Source: Bacillus methanolicus MGA3 (GTDB lineage: Bacteria > Bacillota > Bacilli > Bacillales > Cytobacillaceae). Taken from it: a stretch of 64,000 nucleotides of DNA. The position numbers and the translations under genes are program-made. Positions 43,227-52,478 of this stretch are shown piece by piece. Location: assembly GCF_000724485.1 (NCBI RefSeq), contig NZ_CP007739.1, positions 1,534,843 through 1,598,842 of the forward strand, read 5' to 3'. Numbering within the stretch: the first letter of the stretch is position 1; each line of letters opens with the position of its first letter. The notes beneath the pieces are model-generated. The model made no database searches. It was given only the letters and a program-made list of their open reading frames with translations, and was not told the DNA's origin.

Positions 43227-45428
43227 TTATTCGATTGGAAAATCACGATGGAAATGAACTTTGCCGTTTTCATCACGAATTTCGACTGTCAATTGTTTTA
43301 GTCCAGGATCAACCTTGATTACACCAAAATTAAAGAACCCGCCTTCAGCATAAAGTCGCTCTGGACCAAATGTAGGATCAAGTGTTGTCGGCTGACCTGT
43401 GCCTGCCCCAATCGGTCCGCTTGCGAACTCACGATAATCAACGGTACCGTTATGGTCAGGATCATACTGGATAATATCAGCATAATGAATATCAGCCGTG
43501 ACAAAATTCACGTTTTTAATATTATTTTCCTTAATGAATTTTGAAATCTTCGCAAATTCATGTTCATACCCTGTATTATCGTTCGGATTAATATTGTCGC
43601 CATTCGCCCAACTATCGCGTGCATTTGGCTTCCCAGTCGGAATGGAAATAGGCACCGAAGAAGCAATAAGTTTCACTTGGGCATCTGAATTCAAAAGTTC
43701 TTTTTTCAACCATTCAAGCTGCTCTTGACCAAGCATTGTTTTGTCCATACCATCCGGTTTCGTATCTGGATCACGGTAGCTGCGATTATTTAAAATGAAT
43801 AAATCAACTGTATTACCCCAAGAAAACTTATGGTAAAGCTTTCCGGATGAACTCCGCTCGTCCGAAATTGGCCAATAATCTGTAAAAGCCCGAAATCCAG
43901 TTGAGGTTAGCGGCTCAAATGGTCCAGAAAAGTCATTTTTTACCTCATGGTCATCCCAGATGGCATATGTGCTTGTTGATTGTAGTAATTTTCTCAAGTT
44001 TGGGTCGGTACGATTTTCCTTATATTTCGCCCAGAAATCCTCAATGTTTTTTGATGGCGGATTCGGAACAGCCGGAGTAGCATTATCCGCGTAAATCGTG
44101 TCCCCACTAAATAAAAAGAAGTCGGGTTTCAAATCGGCCATCTCAGAAAAAGCTTTGAAAGGTGGGATGTTACCTTGACCGCCAGTGTCACCACCCCAAA
44201 CAATTGTCAACGGCTTCAATTCATTTTTAGCTGGAGCTGTTTTAAAAGTTCCACTCACCTGATTTGATCCAGGGAGAGCCTGAACACGGTAGTAATAAAT
44301 CGTATCTGGTTTTAATCTAGTCACTTTTACTTGCACTGTCAGATCATGTTTAGAAGCAGCTTTTTCAGTTTTAATGATGGCCTTTTTAAAAGAAGCGTCA
44401 TCTGAAACTTCAAATCGTACCATTGCGGGTTGGCTTGTTCTAGCCCATAATACTGCCGAAGTATCCGTCACTTCGCCGCTGGCCGCCCCATGGGAAATGT
44501 ATGCTTTCTTGTTCAATTCTACTAATCGATCGGGATAATTTGTAAACATCCCATCAACACCAAGGGATAATTGCTCAACCATTTCATCTTTCGTATTCAC
44601 GGTATACGGATGGACAATCATATGATGTTCATGAGCCTCCTGCATAAACGCCGGGGTGACAAGCGATTTATCCGGTCCCACTCCTTCCGCATATTCCGCT
44701 GCCCGATTAAAGACATCATCCAGATTTTTACCTTGAATCATGTTTGGGCTATAAAGTTGGAGAAGAGGAATATCCTTAGGAACGATCTCCTGTAATTTTC
44801 TTAAGCTCGCTTCGCTGAATGATTGGAAAACGACTTTATCTTTTTTCAAGTAACCGTTCTTTTTCAAAATCTCAACGAGTTTTTCTTCCATGCCCGGGTA
44901 AACGTCAGGGTCCTTCGTTTCTATGTACAGAGCAACTTTCGAACCTTTCTTTTTGATAAAATCGATCACTTCCTGAAGGGTTGGGATTTTCTCCCCAACA
45001 TATTGTTTTTTTGCATATTCAGGGTAAGTCTTGTTAAACCAAGAACCGGCATCTAGCTTCTTAATTTCAGCAAGCGTAAAATCTTTTACCCGCCAAGGGG
45101 CTCGGTCGGGGTATTTTTCTTCCACATTTGTCGTTCTTGCCAGCGTGGAATCGTGAATGGCAATTAGCTCGCCATCTTTTGTCATATGCAAATCCAGTTC
45201 GACATAATTTGCTTTCATTTTGATCGCCTTTTCGTATGCTGCCAAGGTATGTTCAGGTGCATAACCTGAGGCACCGCGGTGGGCAATGACATCAACATGG
45301 TCAACAATCGGTTGCAGCATAGATGGCTGTTTAACCTGTTCATAAGCTGCCATTGCTTTTGGAACATAACTCGCGACTAATCCTAACGATAAAGAAAGGG
45401 ATAAACCAATCATGCGTGTCTTTTTCAC
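43227..45428 (-). CDS. secreted fusion: glycerophosphodiester phosphodiesterase + PhoD-type phosphatase
   Basis: About 733 aa from GTG 45428, giving the signal peptide MKKTRMIGLSLSLSLGLVAS...AMA; the TTG 45449 frame adds 7 residues. About 45-310 is a GDPD domain: VIAHRGASGYAPEHT, VELDLHMTKDG, IAIHDST. After a purple-acid/Fn-like N-domain (SHGAASGEVTDTSAVLWART, about 313-410), PhoD follows with VWGGDTGGQG, SGDTIYAD, WDDHEVKNDFSG and ADIHYAD. DPDHNGTVDYREF looks like an EF-hand loop. No twin-arginine motif, so probably Sec export, unlike B. subtilis PhoD. Single-domain homologues (GlpQ, PhoD) degrade wall teichoic acid from ends and middle. Confidence 0.88.
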   Translation of the reverse strand: MKKTRMIGLSLSLSLGLVASYVPKAMAAYEQVKQPSMLQPIVDHVDVIAHRGASGYAPEHTLAAYEKAIKMKANYVELDLHMTKDGELIAIHDSTLARTTNVEEKYPDRAPWRVKDFTLAEIKKLDAGSWFNKTYPEYAKKQYVGEKIPTLQEVIDFIKKKGSKVALYIETKDPDVYPGMEEKLVEILKKNGYLKKDKVVFQSFSEASLRKLQEIVPKDIPLLQLYSPNMIQGKNLDDVFNRAAEYAEGVGPDKSLVTPAFMQEAHEHHMIVHPYTVNTKDEMVEQLSLGVDGMFTNYPDRLVELNKKAYISHGAASGEVTDTSAVLWARTSQPAMVRFEVSDDASFKKAIIKTEKAASKHDLTVQVKVTRLKPDTIYYYRVQALPGSNQVSGTFKTAPAKNELKPLTIVWGGDTGGQGNIPPFKAFSEMADLKPDFFLFSGDTIYADNATPAVPNPPSKNIEDFWAKYKENRTDPNLRKLLQSTSTYAIWDDHEVKNDFSGPFEPLTSTGFRAFTDYWPISDERSSSGKLYHKFSWGNTVDLFILNNRSYRDPDTKPDGMDKTMLGQEQLEWLKKELLNSDAQVKLIASSVPISIPTGKPNARDSWANGDNINPNDNTGYEHEFAKISKFIKENNIKNVNFVTADIHYADIIQYDPDHNGTVDYREFASGPIGAGTGQPTTLDPTFGPERLYAEGGFFNFGVIKVDPGLKQLTVEIRDENGKVHFHRDFPIE

Positions 45429-45684
45429 CGATATCTCACTCTCCTTCAAAATTTTGGTGATTTTCTTTTCCTCTTAATCGTAAAAAATAGATTTAAAGGG
45501 AATATTAAAAAAGATTTGAAAATTGGTTAAAAAAAATAGGAAAAATAGAGGATAGTCATTTGTAGGATGAAAAGATGATGCGTTAAATTTTCTTAATCGG
45601 TTTGATATGAAAACGTACATTCGCTTTCTGGATGAGTGTCTGCTTTTTTCGAAACAAGATCAAGTTATTAAAGCTAAATGCAAA

Positions 45685-45715
45685 ATGCCCTTGGACTTTT
45701 CACCCAAGGGCTTTA
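45685..45715 (-). terminator. terminator of the DUF3189 gene
   Basis: GCCCTTGG, loop, CCAAGGGC then ATTTTGC on the minus strand, overlapping the last codons' flank at 45717. Confidence 0.7.
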
Positions 45716-45716
45716 T

Positions 45717-46223
45717 TCATTTAAATTCTCTATTTTCTAACACGGTCACCTTTTCATTTGTTGATTTGCCTATTTGTTTCGTATGTTCAACTAATCGTTT
45801 AATATCATTGAAGCAAATTTTTGCTCCTATAACTAATAGCGGTACACCTAAGGAATCGATTTTCATTCCTCTGGAAAGAAATCCTCCGATTGTCATTGGG
45901 AATGGAACAGTTGGCGATGTGTTTGAAAAAACGATTCTTTCTTCCCCTTGATACTTATTTTGCAATAAGATACTTAGATTTTTTAAAGCAGGTACTACAA
46001 CTTTTGAGGATTTCCTGCCAAGCGTATACACAGAGTTTCCATCCTCATCTATGCCATGGAAAATAAATCTTCCCATATCAGAAGCAGTTAACTTATTGAA
46101 GTACTCAACATTTAATATTTCTTCTTTAGTAAGTGGCTGGACAGAAGGTAATTTATTTAAATGATATGCTGCTGCCAATGCAGTCGAATGCGTGCCACCA
46201 TAATCATTATATATATAAATCAT
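45717..46223 (-). CDS. DUF3189-family protein
   Basis: 168 aa from ATG 46223 (SD AAAGGATG). The N-terminus MIYIYNDYGGTHSTALAAAY and LTKEEILNVEYFNKLTASDMG fit the DUF3189 pattern known from Bacilli and Clostridia. The Walker-like YGGTHS stretch suggests a P-loop-like or phosphate-binding fold, but no activity is established. Cytosolic. The nearest upstream gene, the aminotransferase, is on the same strand 117 bases away. Confidence 0.65.
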   Translation of the reverse strand: MIYIYNDYGGTHSTALAAAYHLNKLPSVQPLTKEEILNVEYFNKLTASDMGRFIFHGIDEDGNSVYTLGRKSSKVVVPALKNLSILLQNKYQGEERIVFSNTSPTVPFPMTIGGFLSRGMKIDSLGVPLLVIGAKICFNDIKRLVEHTKQIGKSTNEKVTVLENREFK

Positions 46224-46340
46224 AGGATCATCCTTTAAATTTGTTCCTATAACTATTATCACCAAATATGGAGATCCTATACGAAAATGTGCTGCGGGTG
46301 TATTTTAACCTCGATCGAGTTAAAATCAATCCTTTGATAA

Positions 46341-47411
46341 TTATACTTTCACAACCCAGCCAAATGGATCAGGCTTTGTTCCATTTTGTATACCGGTTAA
46401 TGAATCGAACAATTTCTTAGATAATGGACCTGTTTCACCGTTATTAATAACAAGCTTTTCGTTTTGCCAGAAGAATTCGCCAATTGGTGAAATAACTGCT
46501 GCTGTTCCTGTACCAAATGCTTCCTCTAACAAACCGTTATTATAAGCTTGATGGATCTCATGTATCGAAATTCTACGTTCAACAACAGGTACATTCCAAT
46601 GTCTTAAAAGCTGGATGACCGAATTTCTTGTTACACCTTCTAAAATACTTCCATTTAAAGCTGGTGTTATGACTTCTCCATTAATTTTAAAGAAGATATT
46701 CATGCTTCCAACTTCTTCAATGTATTTATTTTCTTTCCCGTCCAACCATAAAACTTGAGAATAACCGGCTTTGCTAGCTTCTTCTTGTGCTTTTAAACTG
46801 CTGGCATAATTACCGGCCGTTTTGGCATTGCCTGTTCCACCTGCTACAGCACGCACATATTCACTTTCTACAGCAATTTTAACAGGATTAAAACCTTCTT
46901 TATAATAAGCACCTACTGGCGATAAAATAATTATGAATTGATAATTCTTAGAAGATGAGACACCTAGGTAAGGTTCTGTTGCAATGATAAATGGACGAAT
47001 ATAAAGTGAAGTGCCCTCTAATGTAGGTATCCAATCCCTGTCAATAGTAATCAATTGTTTTAGAGCGTATAAAGCTAAATCTTCATCGATTTGCGGGATA
47101 CATAATCGGGCATTTGATTGATTTAACCTTTTCATATTTTGATCTGGTCTAAATAAAAGAATTTCTTCATTTTTTGTAAGATAAGCTTTTAGCCCCTCAA
47201 ATACAGTTTGGCCATAATGAAATACTATGGCAGCAGGATCTAATGTGATCGGTTGATATGGAACAATCCGAGGGTCATGCCAGCCTTTCCCCTCCGTATA
47301 ATCCATAATAAACATATGATCTGTAAAGTATTTGCCAAACTCAAGTTGGTCAAATTGAGGTTTTTTCTTCTTTTTTGAAGTTAAGTTAATTTCAATTTTA
47401 TAATCTTTCAT
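46341..47411 (-). CDS. branched-chain amino acid aminotransferase
   Basis: 356 aa from ATG 47411. Fold type IV PLP enzyme: [51 protein letters not shown] (K of NAKTAGNY binds PLP), EVGSMNIFF and [17 protein letters not shown]. Close to B. subtilis YwaA/IlvK in recalled sequence and length (363 aa). It exchanges amino groups between Leu/Ile/Val and 2-oxoglutarate. Monocistronic; no T-box seen upstream. Confidence 0.9.
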   Translation of the reverse strand: MKDYKIEINLTSKKKKKPQFDQLEFGKYFTDHMFIMDYTEGKGWHDPRIVPYQPITLDPAAIVFHYGQTVFEGLKAYLTKNEEILLFRPDQNMKRLNQSNARLCIPQIDEDLALYALKQLITIDRDWIPTLEGTSLYIRPFIIATEPYLGVSSSKNYQFIIILSPVGAYYKEGFNPVKIAVESEYVRAVAGGTGNAKTAGNYASSLKAQEEASKAGYSQVLWLDGKENKYIEEVGSMNIFFKINGEVITPALNGSILEGVTRNSVIQLLRHWNVPVVERRISIHEIHQAYNNGLLEEAFGTGTAAVISPIGEFFWQNEKLVINNGETGPLSKKLFDSLTGIQNGTKPDPFGWVVKV

Positions 47412-47648
47412 AATTCCGTCTCCCAGTCTTTCAATAATTTTCAATTAAAAATAGATATATCTTTTTAAATATTATAAAAACAAATGTCAGATCATAACAA
47501 CCATTTATATTTAAAAATAATAATTTTTTTCTTTTTAGTACGAAAATTTTAAATATAGTAATTTGTTATTATGTACAATTTTGGGTATTATCCATTGAAT
47601 TTAATTTTTTCACAATGATTTTTTAATAAAATTTTAGTGTTGCAATAA

Positions 47649-47690
47649 AAAAGAAGGTGAATGTATTTAGGTATTATTCACCTTCTTGTC
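47649..47690 (-). terminator. terminator of ssuADCB
   Basis: AAGAAGGTGAAT pairs with ATTCACCTTCTT on the minus strand and is followed by TTTTTATTG; about 80 bases past the ssuB stop. 47412-47648 is AT-rich with nothing identified. Confidence 0.85.
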
Positions 47691-47767
47691 ACTTCACTTA
47701 TGATTCTAATTTTTACGAACATTCTTTAGACGATAATGACCATTTGCGAAAAAGTTCTTAATATATT

Positions 47768-48535
47768 TTAATTTGTAAGTTTCAACTCTCTATTAGAAAA
47801 TGTTTTTATTCCTAAAATACGGTTCCGTATCTGGTTAACGGTAGATGTAAAGATAGGATGATCACGTTGACGGGGATAAGGTAATTTAATTGGTAAATTC
47901 ATTTCAATTTTTCCATTTTCGATCAAAATAACTCGATTGGCGAGAGCCACGGCTTCTTCTACATCATGTGTCACCAAAATAGCTGTAAACTGTTTTTCCT
48001 TCCATAAATCTTCAATCAGCTGATGCATTTCTATACGTGTCAGTGCATCCAAAGCACCGAGTGGTTCATCTAATAATAAGATATCAGGTTCGTGTACAAG
48101 CGCCCTTGCAAGTGCTACTCTTTGCCGTTGTCCCCCAGATAGTACAGAAGGCCAATCATCTGCCCGGTCTGCTAATCCAACTTGTTCTAATATTTTTTCT
48201 ACCTGTTTTTGCCAATCTGCTTTTAATCCTAGGCCAACATTTTGGCGAATTTTTTTCCATGGAAGAAGACGACCTTCCTGGAACATGATTTTTGCAAATT
48301 GATTCCTTCCTTTCAACTGTTTTCCGTTTATAAAAATGTTTCCTCCGCTAGGCGGCTCAAGTCCTGCAATTAAACGTAATAACGTACTTTTTCCGCACCC
48401 GCTTTTCCCAACAATCGCAATGAATTCTCCTTTATAAACTTTTAGATTAATGTTTTGAAGAACATGATGAATACCAAACGATTTATAGATGCCGGAAAGT
48501 TCTAAAATAGCGTCTTTCTCTTTTTTAGAAACCAT
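47768..48535 (-). CDS. ssuB: sulfonate ABC transporter ATP-binding protein
   Basis: 255 aa. Walker A GKSGCGKST (about 42-50), Q-loop MFQEGRLLPW typical of the SsuB/TauB/NrtD subgroup, signature LSGGQRQR, Walker B ILLLDEPLGALD. It drives uptake of aliphatic sulfonates with SsuC and SsuA. Last gene of ssuA-ssuD-ssuC-ssuB, 15 bases after ssuC. SD GGAGGG. Confidence 0.9.
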   Translation of the reverse strand: MVSKKEKDAILELSGIYKSFGIHHVLQNINLKVYKGEFIAIVGKSGCGKSTLLRLIAGLEPPSGGNIFINGKQLKGRNQFAKIMFQEGRLLPWKKIRQNVGLGLKADWQKQVEKILEQVGLADRADDWPSVLSGGQRQRVALARALVHEPDILLLDEPLGALDALTRIEMHQLIEDLWKEKQFTAILVTHDVEEAVALANRVILIENGKIEMNLPIKLPYPRQRDHPIFTSTVNQIRNRILGIKTFSNRELKLTN

Positions 48536-48550
48536 TGATAACCCTCCTCC

Positions 48551-49318
48551 CTATTTTTGATATGTCGGATGCCATTTTAAAAATTTTCTCTCTGCGATTT
48601 TTGCTATTAAGTCTGATAGTTTTCCAAGAAGTGCATAAAGGATAATACTTAAAACAACGACATCCAGTTGCATAAATTCTCTGGCATTCATTGCCATATA
48701 ACCAATTCCAGAGTTAGATGCAATCGTTTCAGCTACAATAAGCGTAACCCATGTAATACCAAGAGCATAGCGGACTCCGACTAAAATAGAAGGAAGTGCA
48801 CCAGGCAGAATAATATGCCAAAAGAGAGCAAAACCTTTTAGATCATATACATTTCCCATTTCAATAAGAGCTTTGTCTACAGAGCGTATACCATGGAATG
48901 TATTTAAGTAAATGGGAAAAAAAGTGCCCAAAGCAACAAGAAACAGCTTAGATTCTTCTTCAATCCCAAACCATAAAATGACGATTGGTATCAAAGCCAG
49001 GTGAGGTATATTTCGAATCATTTGTATAGTAGTATCCAACAAGTTTTCTGCAATTCTAGAAAGACCGTTCATTAATCCTAACGCAAAACCAATTCCTCCC
49101 CCTAGAAGAAACCCGATAAATGCCCGCTTTGTGCTTGCACGAATGTATTCAAATAGTTGACCTGATCGACTTAACTCGATAGCTGATTTAAAAACATCTA
49201 CCGGGTTAGGCAGCACCCTTGAAGATAAGACTCCAATTTGCGATAACAGCTGCCAAGATACAATTAATAAAAAAGGTAAAATCCAAGGAACAATCTTTTT
49301 TTTATTCATCTTCATCAC
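48551..49318 (-). CDS. ssuC: sulfonate ABC transporter permease
   Basis: 255 aa, six membrane helices. The EAA loop [20 protein letters not shown] has the G-x9-ILPGALP ending of the SsuC/TauC group. The start overlaps the ssuD stop by 4 bases (ATGA), so translation is coupled. Membrane partner of SsuB. Confidence 0.9.
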   Translation of the reverse strand: MMKMNKKKIVPWILPFLLIVSWQLLSQIGVLSSRVLPNPVDVFKSAIELSRSGQLFEYIRASTKRAFIGFLLGGGIGFALGLMNGLSRIAENLLDTTIQMIRNIPHLALIPIVILWFGIEEESKLFLVALGTFFPIYLNTFHGIRSVDKALIEMGNVYDLKGFALFWHIILPGALPSILVGVRYALGITWVTLIVAETIASNSGIGYMAMNAREFMQLDVVVLSIILYALLGKLSDLIAKIAERKFLKWHPTYQK

Positions 49319-50463
49319 CCAATTGCTTTTTTGTTTTTAGGGAATTCATTGTTTGCGACAATCTCTCCAAATGGACTTATCAAATTAGTAGAATCTGAAA
49401 AGGTAAAATCATGTTCTAACGGAAGATGCGGAAACAATAATTCTGAAACACGATAAGCTTCTTCCAAGTGCGGATAACCAGAAAGAATGAATGTTTCGAT
49501 TCCAAGGTCAGCATATTCTTTCATTCTTTGAGCTACGGTTTCAGGGTCACCTACCAATGCTGTTCCAGCTCCTCCTCTAACAAGACCTATACCGGCCCAT
49601 AAATTCGGACTGATTTCTAATTGATCCTTTCGCCCATGATGTAGTTCAGACATTCTCCTTTGGCCTTCTGAATCAAAGCGAGAGAAAATCTTTTGAGATA
49701 AAGCAATTAATTCATCATCTACATATTTAATTAAATCATCAGCTGCTGCCCAAGCTTCTTGTTCTGTTTCTCTTACAATGACATGTAACCGAATGCCAAA
49801 GCGAATGGTTCTACCTTTTTCTTTCGCTAATTGTTTCACTTTTGTGATTTTCTCCGCTACTTTTTCAGGCGGTTCGCCCCATGTTAAATATACATCCACA
49901 TGGCTAGCTGCAATTTCCTGGCCAATTTCAGAAGAACCGCCGAAATAAAGTGGCGGATAAGGTTTTTGAATAGGTGGATATAATAATTTGCCTTGATCTA
50001 TGTTTAAATATTCACCGGAAAAATTTGCTTCTCCCTTAGCTAACAAATCACGCCAAACCGTAAGAAACTCATGGGTTAGTTTATATCGCTCAGTATGGTT
50101 TAAATGCAGACCATCACCGGCAAGCTCTACCGGATCTCCTCCTGTTACAACATTGATTAATAAGCGTCCGTTTGAAATGCGATCAAAAGTGGCAGCCATT
50201 CGTGCTGCTTGTGAAGGAGATGTAAGACCGGGTCGTACAGCAACAAGAAACTTCATCCGCGAAGTCACGGGTATTAAAGCTGAAGCCACCACCCATGAAT
50301 CTTCGCAAGACCTTCCTGTAGGAAGTAAAGCACCTGCAAACCCAAGATGATCGACTGCCTGAGCAATTTGTTTTAAGTAAGGGTAATTGATTGCTCTCCC
50401 GCCTGTCGTTACTCCTAAATATCGTGAATCTCCATGTGTAGGTATAAACCAGAAAACCTTCAT
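49315..50463 (-). CDS. ssuD: FMNH2-dependent alkanesulfonate monooxygenase
   Basis: 382 aa, bacterial-luciferase fold. [14 protein letters not shown] at the start, [15 protein letters not shown] (Cys at the active site region), [16 protein letters not shown] and [14 protein letters not shown] are SsuD hallmarks. It splits alkanesulfonates into aldehyde plus sulfite using FMNH2 and O2. A reductase (SsuE-like) is not in the window. The gene lies second, between the binding protein and the permease. Confidence 0.92.
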   Translation of the reverse strand: MKVFWFIPTHGDSRYLGVTTGGRAINYPYLKQIAQAVDHLGFAGALLPTGRSCEDSWVVASALIPVTSRMKFLVAVRPGLTSPSQAARMAATFDRISNGRLLINVVTGGDPVELAGDGLHLNHTERYKLTHEFLTVWRDLLAKGEANFSGEYLNIDQGKLLYPPIQKPYPPLYFGGSSEIGQEIAASHVDVYLTWGEPPEKVAEKITKVKQLAKEKGRTIRFGIRLHVIVRETEQEAWAAADDLIKYVDDELIALSQKIFSRFDSEGQRRMSELHHGRKDQLEISPNLWAGIGLVRGGAGTALVGDPETVAQRMKEYADLGIETFILSGYPHLEEAYRVSELLFPHLPLEHDFTFSDSTNLISPFGEIVANNEFPKNKKAIG

Positions 50464-50481
50464 TTTTTTATATCCCCTTTC

Positions 50482-51471
50482 TCATTTTGCAGATTTTGAA
50501 ATCGCTTCATTTACATTGATTTTTTTCGGGATTAGTTTAAGTTTGTAAAATTGATCTGCAATTTGCTGTTGGTCCTTTGCCACTTCTTTGTTCATTTTTT
50601 CTAATCCAAACGTTCTTCGATGTAGTGTTAATTCCAAAGTCTCAATATCCATTCCAATTTGAGGAGAAAGGAATTTTGCTGCTTCTTTTGGATTTCCTTC
50701 AACCCATTTTTCCGTTTTTTGTAATTCCCTAAAAATAACTTCTAATATATCCGAGTGCTCTTTTGCAAACTTACTAGAAGCTAAGAAAAATTCGCGATTG
50801 TTTACTAGTCCTGTTCCATCCGTTAGAATACGGGCATTTGCAGCGCGTTCTGCTTCAGCCAAAAACGGATCCCAAATAACCCAAGCATCTATATCGCCTT
50901 TTTCAAATGCTGCACGAGCGTCTGCAGGCGGGAGAAAGGCTGTTTTGATATCTTCATAGTTTAAACCTGCTTTTTCTAATGCTTTGACTAATAAATAATG
51001 GACATTTGAACCTTTATTTAAAGCAATTTTCTTTCCTTTTAAATCTTTTATCGTTTTTATTGGCGAATCTTTTTTTACTACAATGGCTTCCCCTTTAGGA
51101 TTGGCCGGAGAATTTGCGAAGTACACTAGCGGGGCACCTGCTGCCTGAGCAAAAATAGGCGGCGCCTCTCCTGTATGGCCAAAATCGATGCTTCCTACAT
51201 TAAGTGCTTCTAATAGCTGAGGTCCGGCAGGAAATTCTGTCCATTTAACAGAATAACCAAGCGGTTTTAATTCTTTTTCCAGGTTTTTCTGCGCTTTTAA
51301 AATATTTAAGGTGCCAAACTTTTGGTAACCAATATTAATAACCCTTTTTTCTTTCTCATTTGACGTCCTTACTTGTTTTTCTCCTGACGCGGACGTACTG
51401 CATCCACTAATAAGAAAAGATAGTGCAAAAATGAATGTTATCCACCAAATCCGCTTCTCATTTTTGATCAC
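50482..51471 (-). CDS. ssuA: sulfonate-binding lipoprotein
   Basis: 329 aa from GTG 51471 (SD GGGGGAG). Signal peptide with lipobox LISGC, C24 lipidated. NMT1/SsuA-type binding fold: NIGYQKFGTLNILKAQKNLE, FPAGPQLLEALNVGSIDFGH and GDIDAWVIWDPFLAEAE. Delivers sulfonates to SsuBC. First gene of the operon, preceded by a 12-codon upstream ORF and two tandem attenuator-like leaders. Confidence 0.92.
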   Translation of the reverse strand: MIKNEKRIWWITFIFALSFLISGCSTSASGEKQVRTSNEKEKRVINIGYQKFGTLNILKAQKNLEKELKPLGYSVKWTEFPAGPQLLEALNVGSIDFGHTGEAPPIFAQAAGAPLVYFANSPANPKGEAIVVKKDSPIKTIKDLKGKKIALNKGSNVHYLLVKALEKAGLNYEDIKTAFLPPADARAAFEKGDIDAWVIWDPFLAEAERAANARILTDGTGLVNNREFFLASSKFAKEHSDILEVIFRELQKTEKWVEGNPKEAAKFLSPQIGMDIETLELTLHRRTFGLEKMNKEVAKDQQQIADQFYKLKLIPKKINVNEAISKSAK

Positions 51472-51510
51472 TAAATACTCCCCCTAATATCTTTAAAATG
51501 ATAAAAAGTT

Positions 51511-51549
51511 CTATTCTTGAAAGTTAATTTTTTTAGTCTTAAAGCACAT
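51511..51549 (-). CDS. 12-aa upstream ORF in the ssuA leader
   Basis: ATG 51549 follows an almost perfect SD (AAAGGAGGTGA) by 6 bases and encodes MCFKTKKINFQE before TAG, 40 bases upstream of ssuA. A ribosome site this strong before so short a frame suggests translation. The Cys codon directly after the start could sense cysteinyl-tRNA. Leader peptide function is inferred. Confidence 0.5.
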   Translation of the reverse strand: MCFKTKKINFQE

Positions 51550-51754
51550 AATGAATCACCTCCTTTAAGTAGACTGAATAATAGGAATGCTCTCTTACTT
51601 TAATCATTGAGTCTTTCCTATTTGGTTATGTAATTCTTTTTAATAGTTCAATTTATAGATTGCAGGAAATCATCTTCTCGCTTTTTGAAACTCACTTGAT
51701 CGTGCGATTCAATAAATATATTAAACATATTGTTTTAGTCGGATATGTTGATTA

Positions 51755-51813
51755 TGAAAAAAAGGCTCCTTATCCCTCTAAAAGAGATTGGAGCCTTCGG
51801 TTGTCCGACCAGC
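51755..51813 (-). promoter_or_regulatory. sulfur leader RNA L2 (ssuA, promoter-distal)
   Basis: GCTGG, stem TCGG, loop ACAA, stem CCGA, A, GGCTCC; the terminator stem closes with GGAGCC and TTTTTTT. It lies 70 bases downstream of L3 on the same transcript, so ssuA has two attenuator-like elements in series. Confidence 0.7.
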
Positions 51814-51874
51814 ACTGGATTTTCAATTTGTAATTTTGGAATAACTTCATCATGATTCAATTCCCCATTAAATG

Positions 51875-51928
51875 TAAAAAAGACTCATACCCTTTAATAG
51901 GTACGAGCCTTCGGTATTTCCGATCGGC
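51875..51928 (-). promoter_or_regulatory. sulfur leader RNA L3 (ssuA, promoter-proximal)
   Basis: GCCGA, stem TCGG, loop AAATA, stem CCGA, A, GGCTC; terminator stem GGCTCGTACC/GGTATGAGTC (two G-T pairs) with TTTTTT. GCC can pair with the GGC that also starts the terminator. Confidence 0.7.
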
Positions 51929-51970
51929 TTGATGTTTAATTAACTTAAAATTGTTAATATTATTGTTTTT

Positions 51971-52005
51971 ATCTTATCCATATTTTTCCGATCTGTCAAG
52001 TATGA
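51971..52005 (-). promoter_or_regulatory. ssuA promoter with shared operator
   Basis: -35 TTGACA (51994-51999), spacer 17, -10 TAAGAT (51971-51976). Half sites ATTCATACTT and AATATGGAT flank the spacer as in the sbp promoter. About 40 bases separate the -10 from leader L3. Confidence 0.7.
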
Positions 52006-52050
52006 ATTTAGCGTTTATCATTAATACAATTCCTCTCTATATTGCTCTAA

Positions 52051-52191
52051 TTAGATTTTGTTACTTTTGCTTTCTTTTCTAAATACTTTTTCGTCAATCT
52101 TTTTATAAATTCGTTCAATTTCTTCTTTATTTTTTAAAATTTGTTCTCGATTGTCTTTAACTAGTTGAACAAAATTCTTCTTTCTATGCAT
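52051..52191 (-). CDS. FbpB-like small basic protein (46 aa)
   Basis: ATG 52191 encodes MHRKKNFVQLVKDNREQILK, NKEEIERIYKKIDEKV, ending SKSNKI. The layout (basic start, F-x-x-LV-x-x-N-K/R-x-x-x-L, then a helix with ERI...I) matches the FbpB small basic proteins that act as RNA-chaperone-like partners of the FsrA sRNA in B. subtilis iron sparing. The SD (AAAGGA) is 12 bases away. Leader L4 stands upstream, so it seems tied to sulfur rather than iron control here. Family call moderate. Confidence 0.55.
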   Translation of the reverse strand: MHRKKNFVQLVKDNREQILKNKEEIERIYKKIDEKVFRKESKSNKI

Positions 52192-52283
52192 GGCAAGTTA
52201 CAATCCTTTCTAAAATTTATGAAAAAGCAGTCCAAACAGCTTCTTACTCACTTCTCATCACTCTTTTTCAAAATCATTTCAAT

Positions 52284-52336
52284 ATAAAAGCTCCCTCTAT
52301 AAAAAATTCAAAGGGAGCCTCCAGTTGTCTGGTAAG
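52284..52336 (-). promoter_or_regulatory. sulfur leader RNA L4 (before the FbpB-like gene)
   Basis: Stem CCAG, loop ACAA, stem CTGG, A, GGCTCCC; terminator stem closes with GGGAGC then TTTTAT. The 5' GCY element is replaced by TCT-TA, the weakest member. No promoter is seen, so it probably acts on read-through from ribR. Confidence 0.6.
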
Positions 52337-52478
52337 ATAATCTGGAAAATTATTTATTATTATCACTTCAGCAAAGCCAAGCTCAAAAATTTTCAAAGCT
52401 AAACATGTAACTTGCTAAAGATAAGTTGGCATTTCTATTTTTGTTTGCGCAGCTCAGTCCCTTTTCCACAGAAAATGC

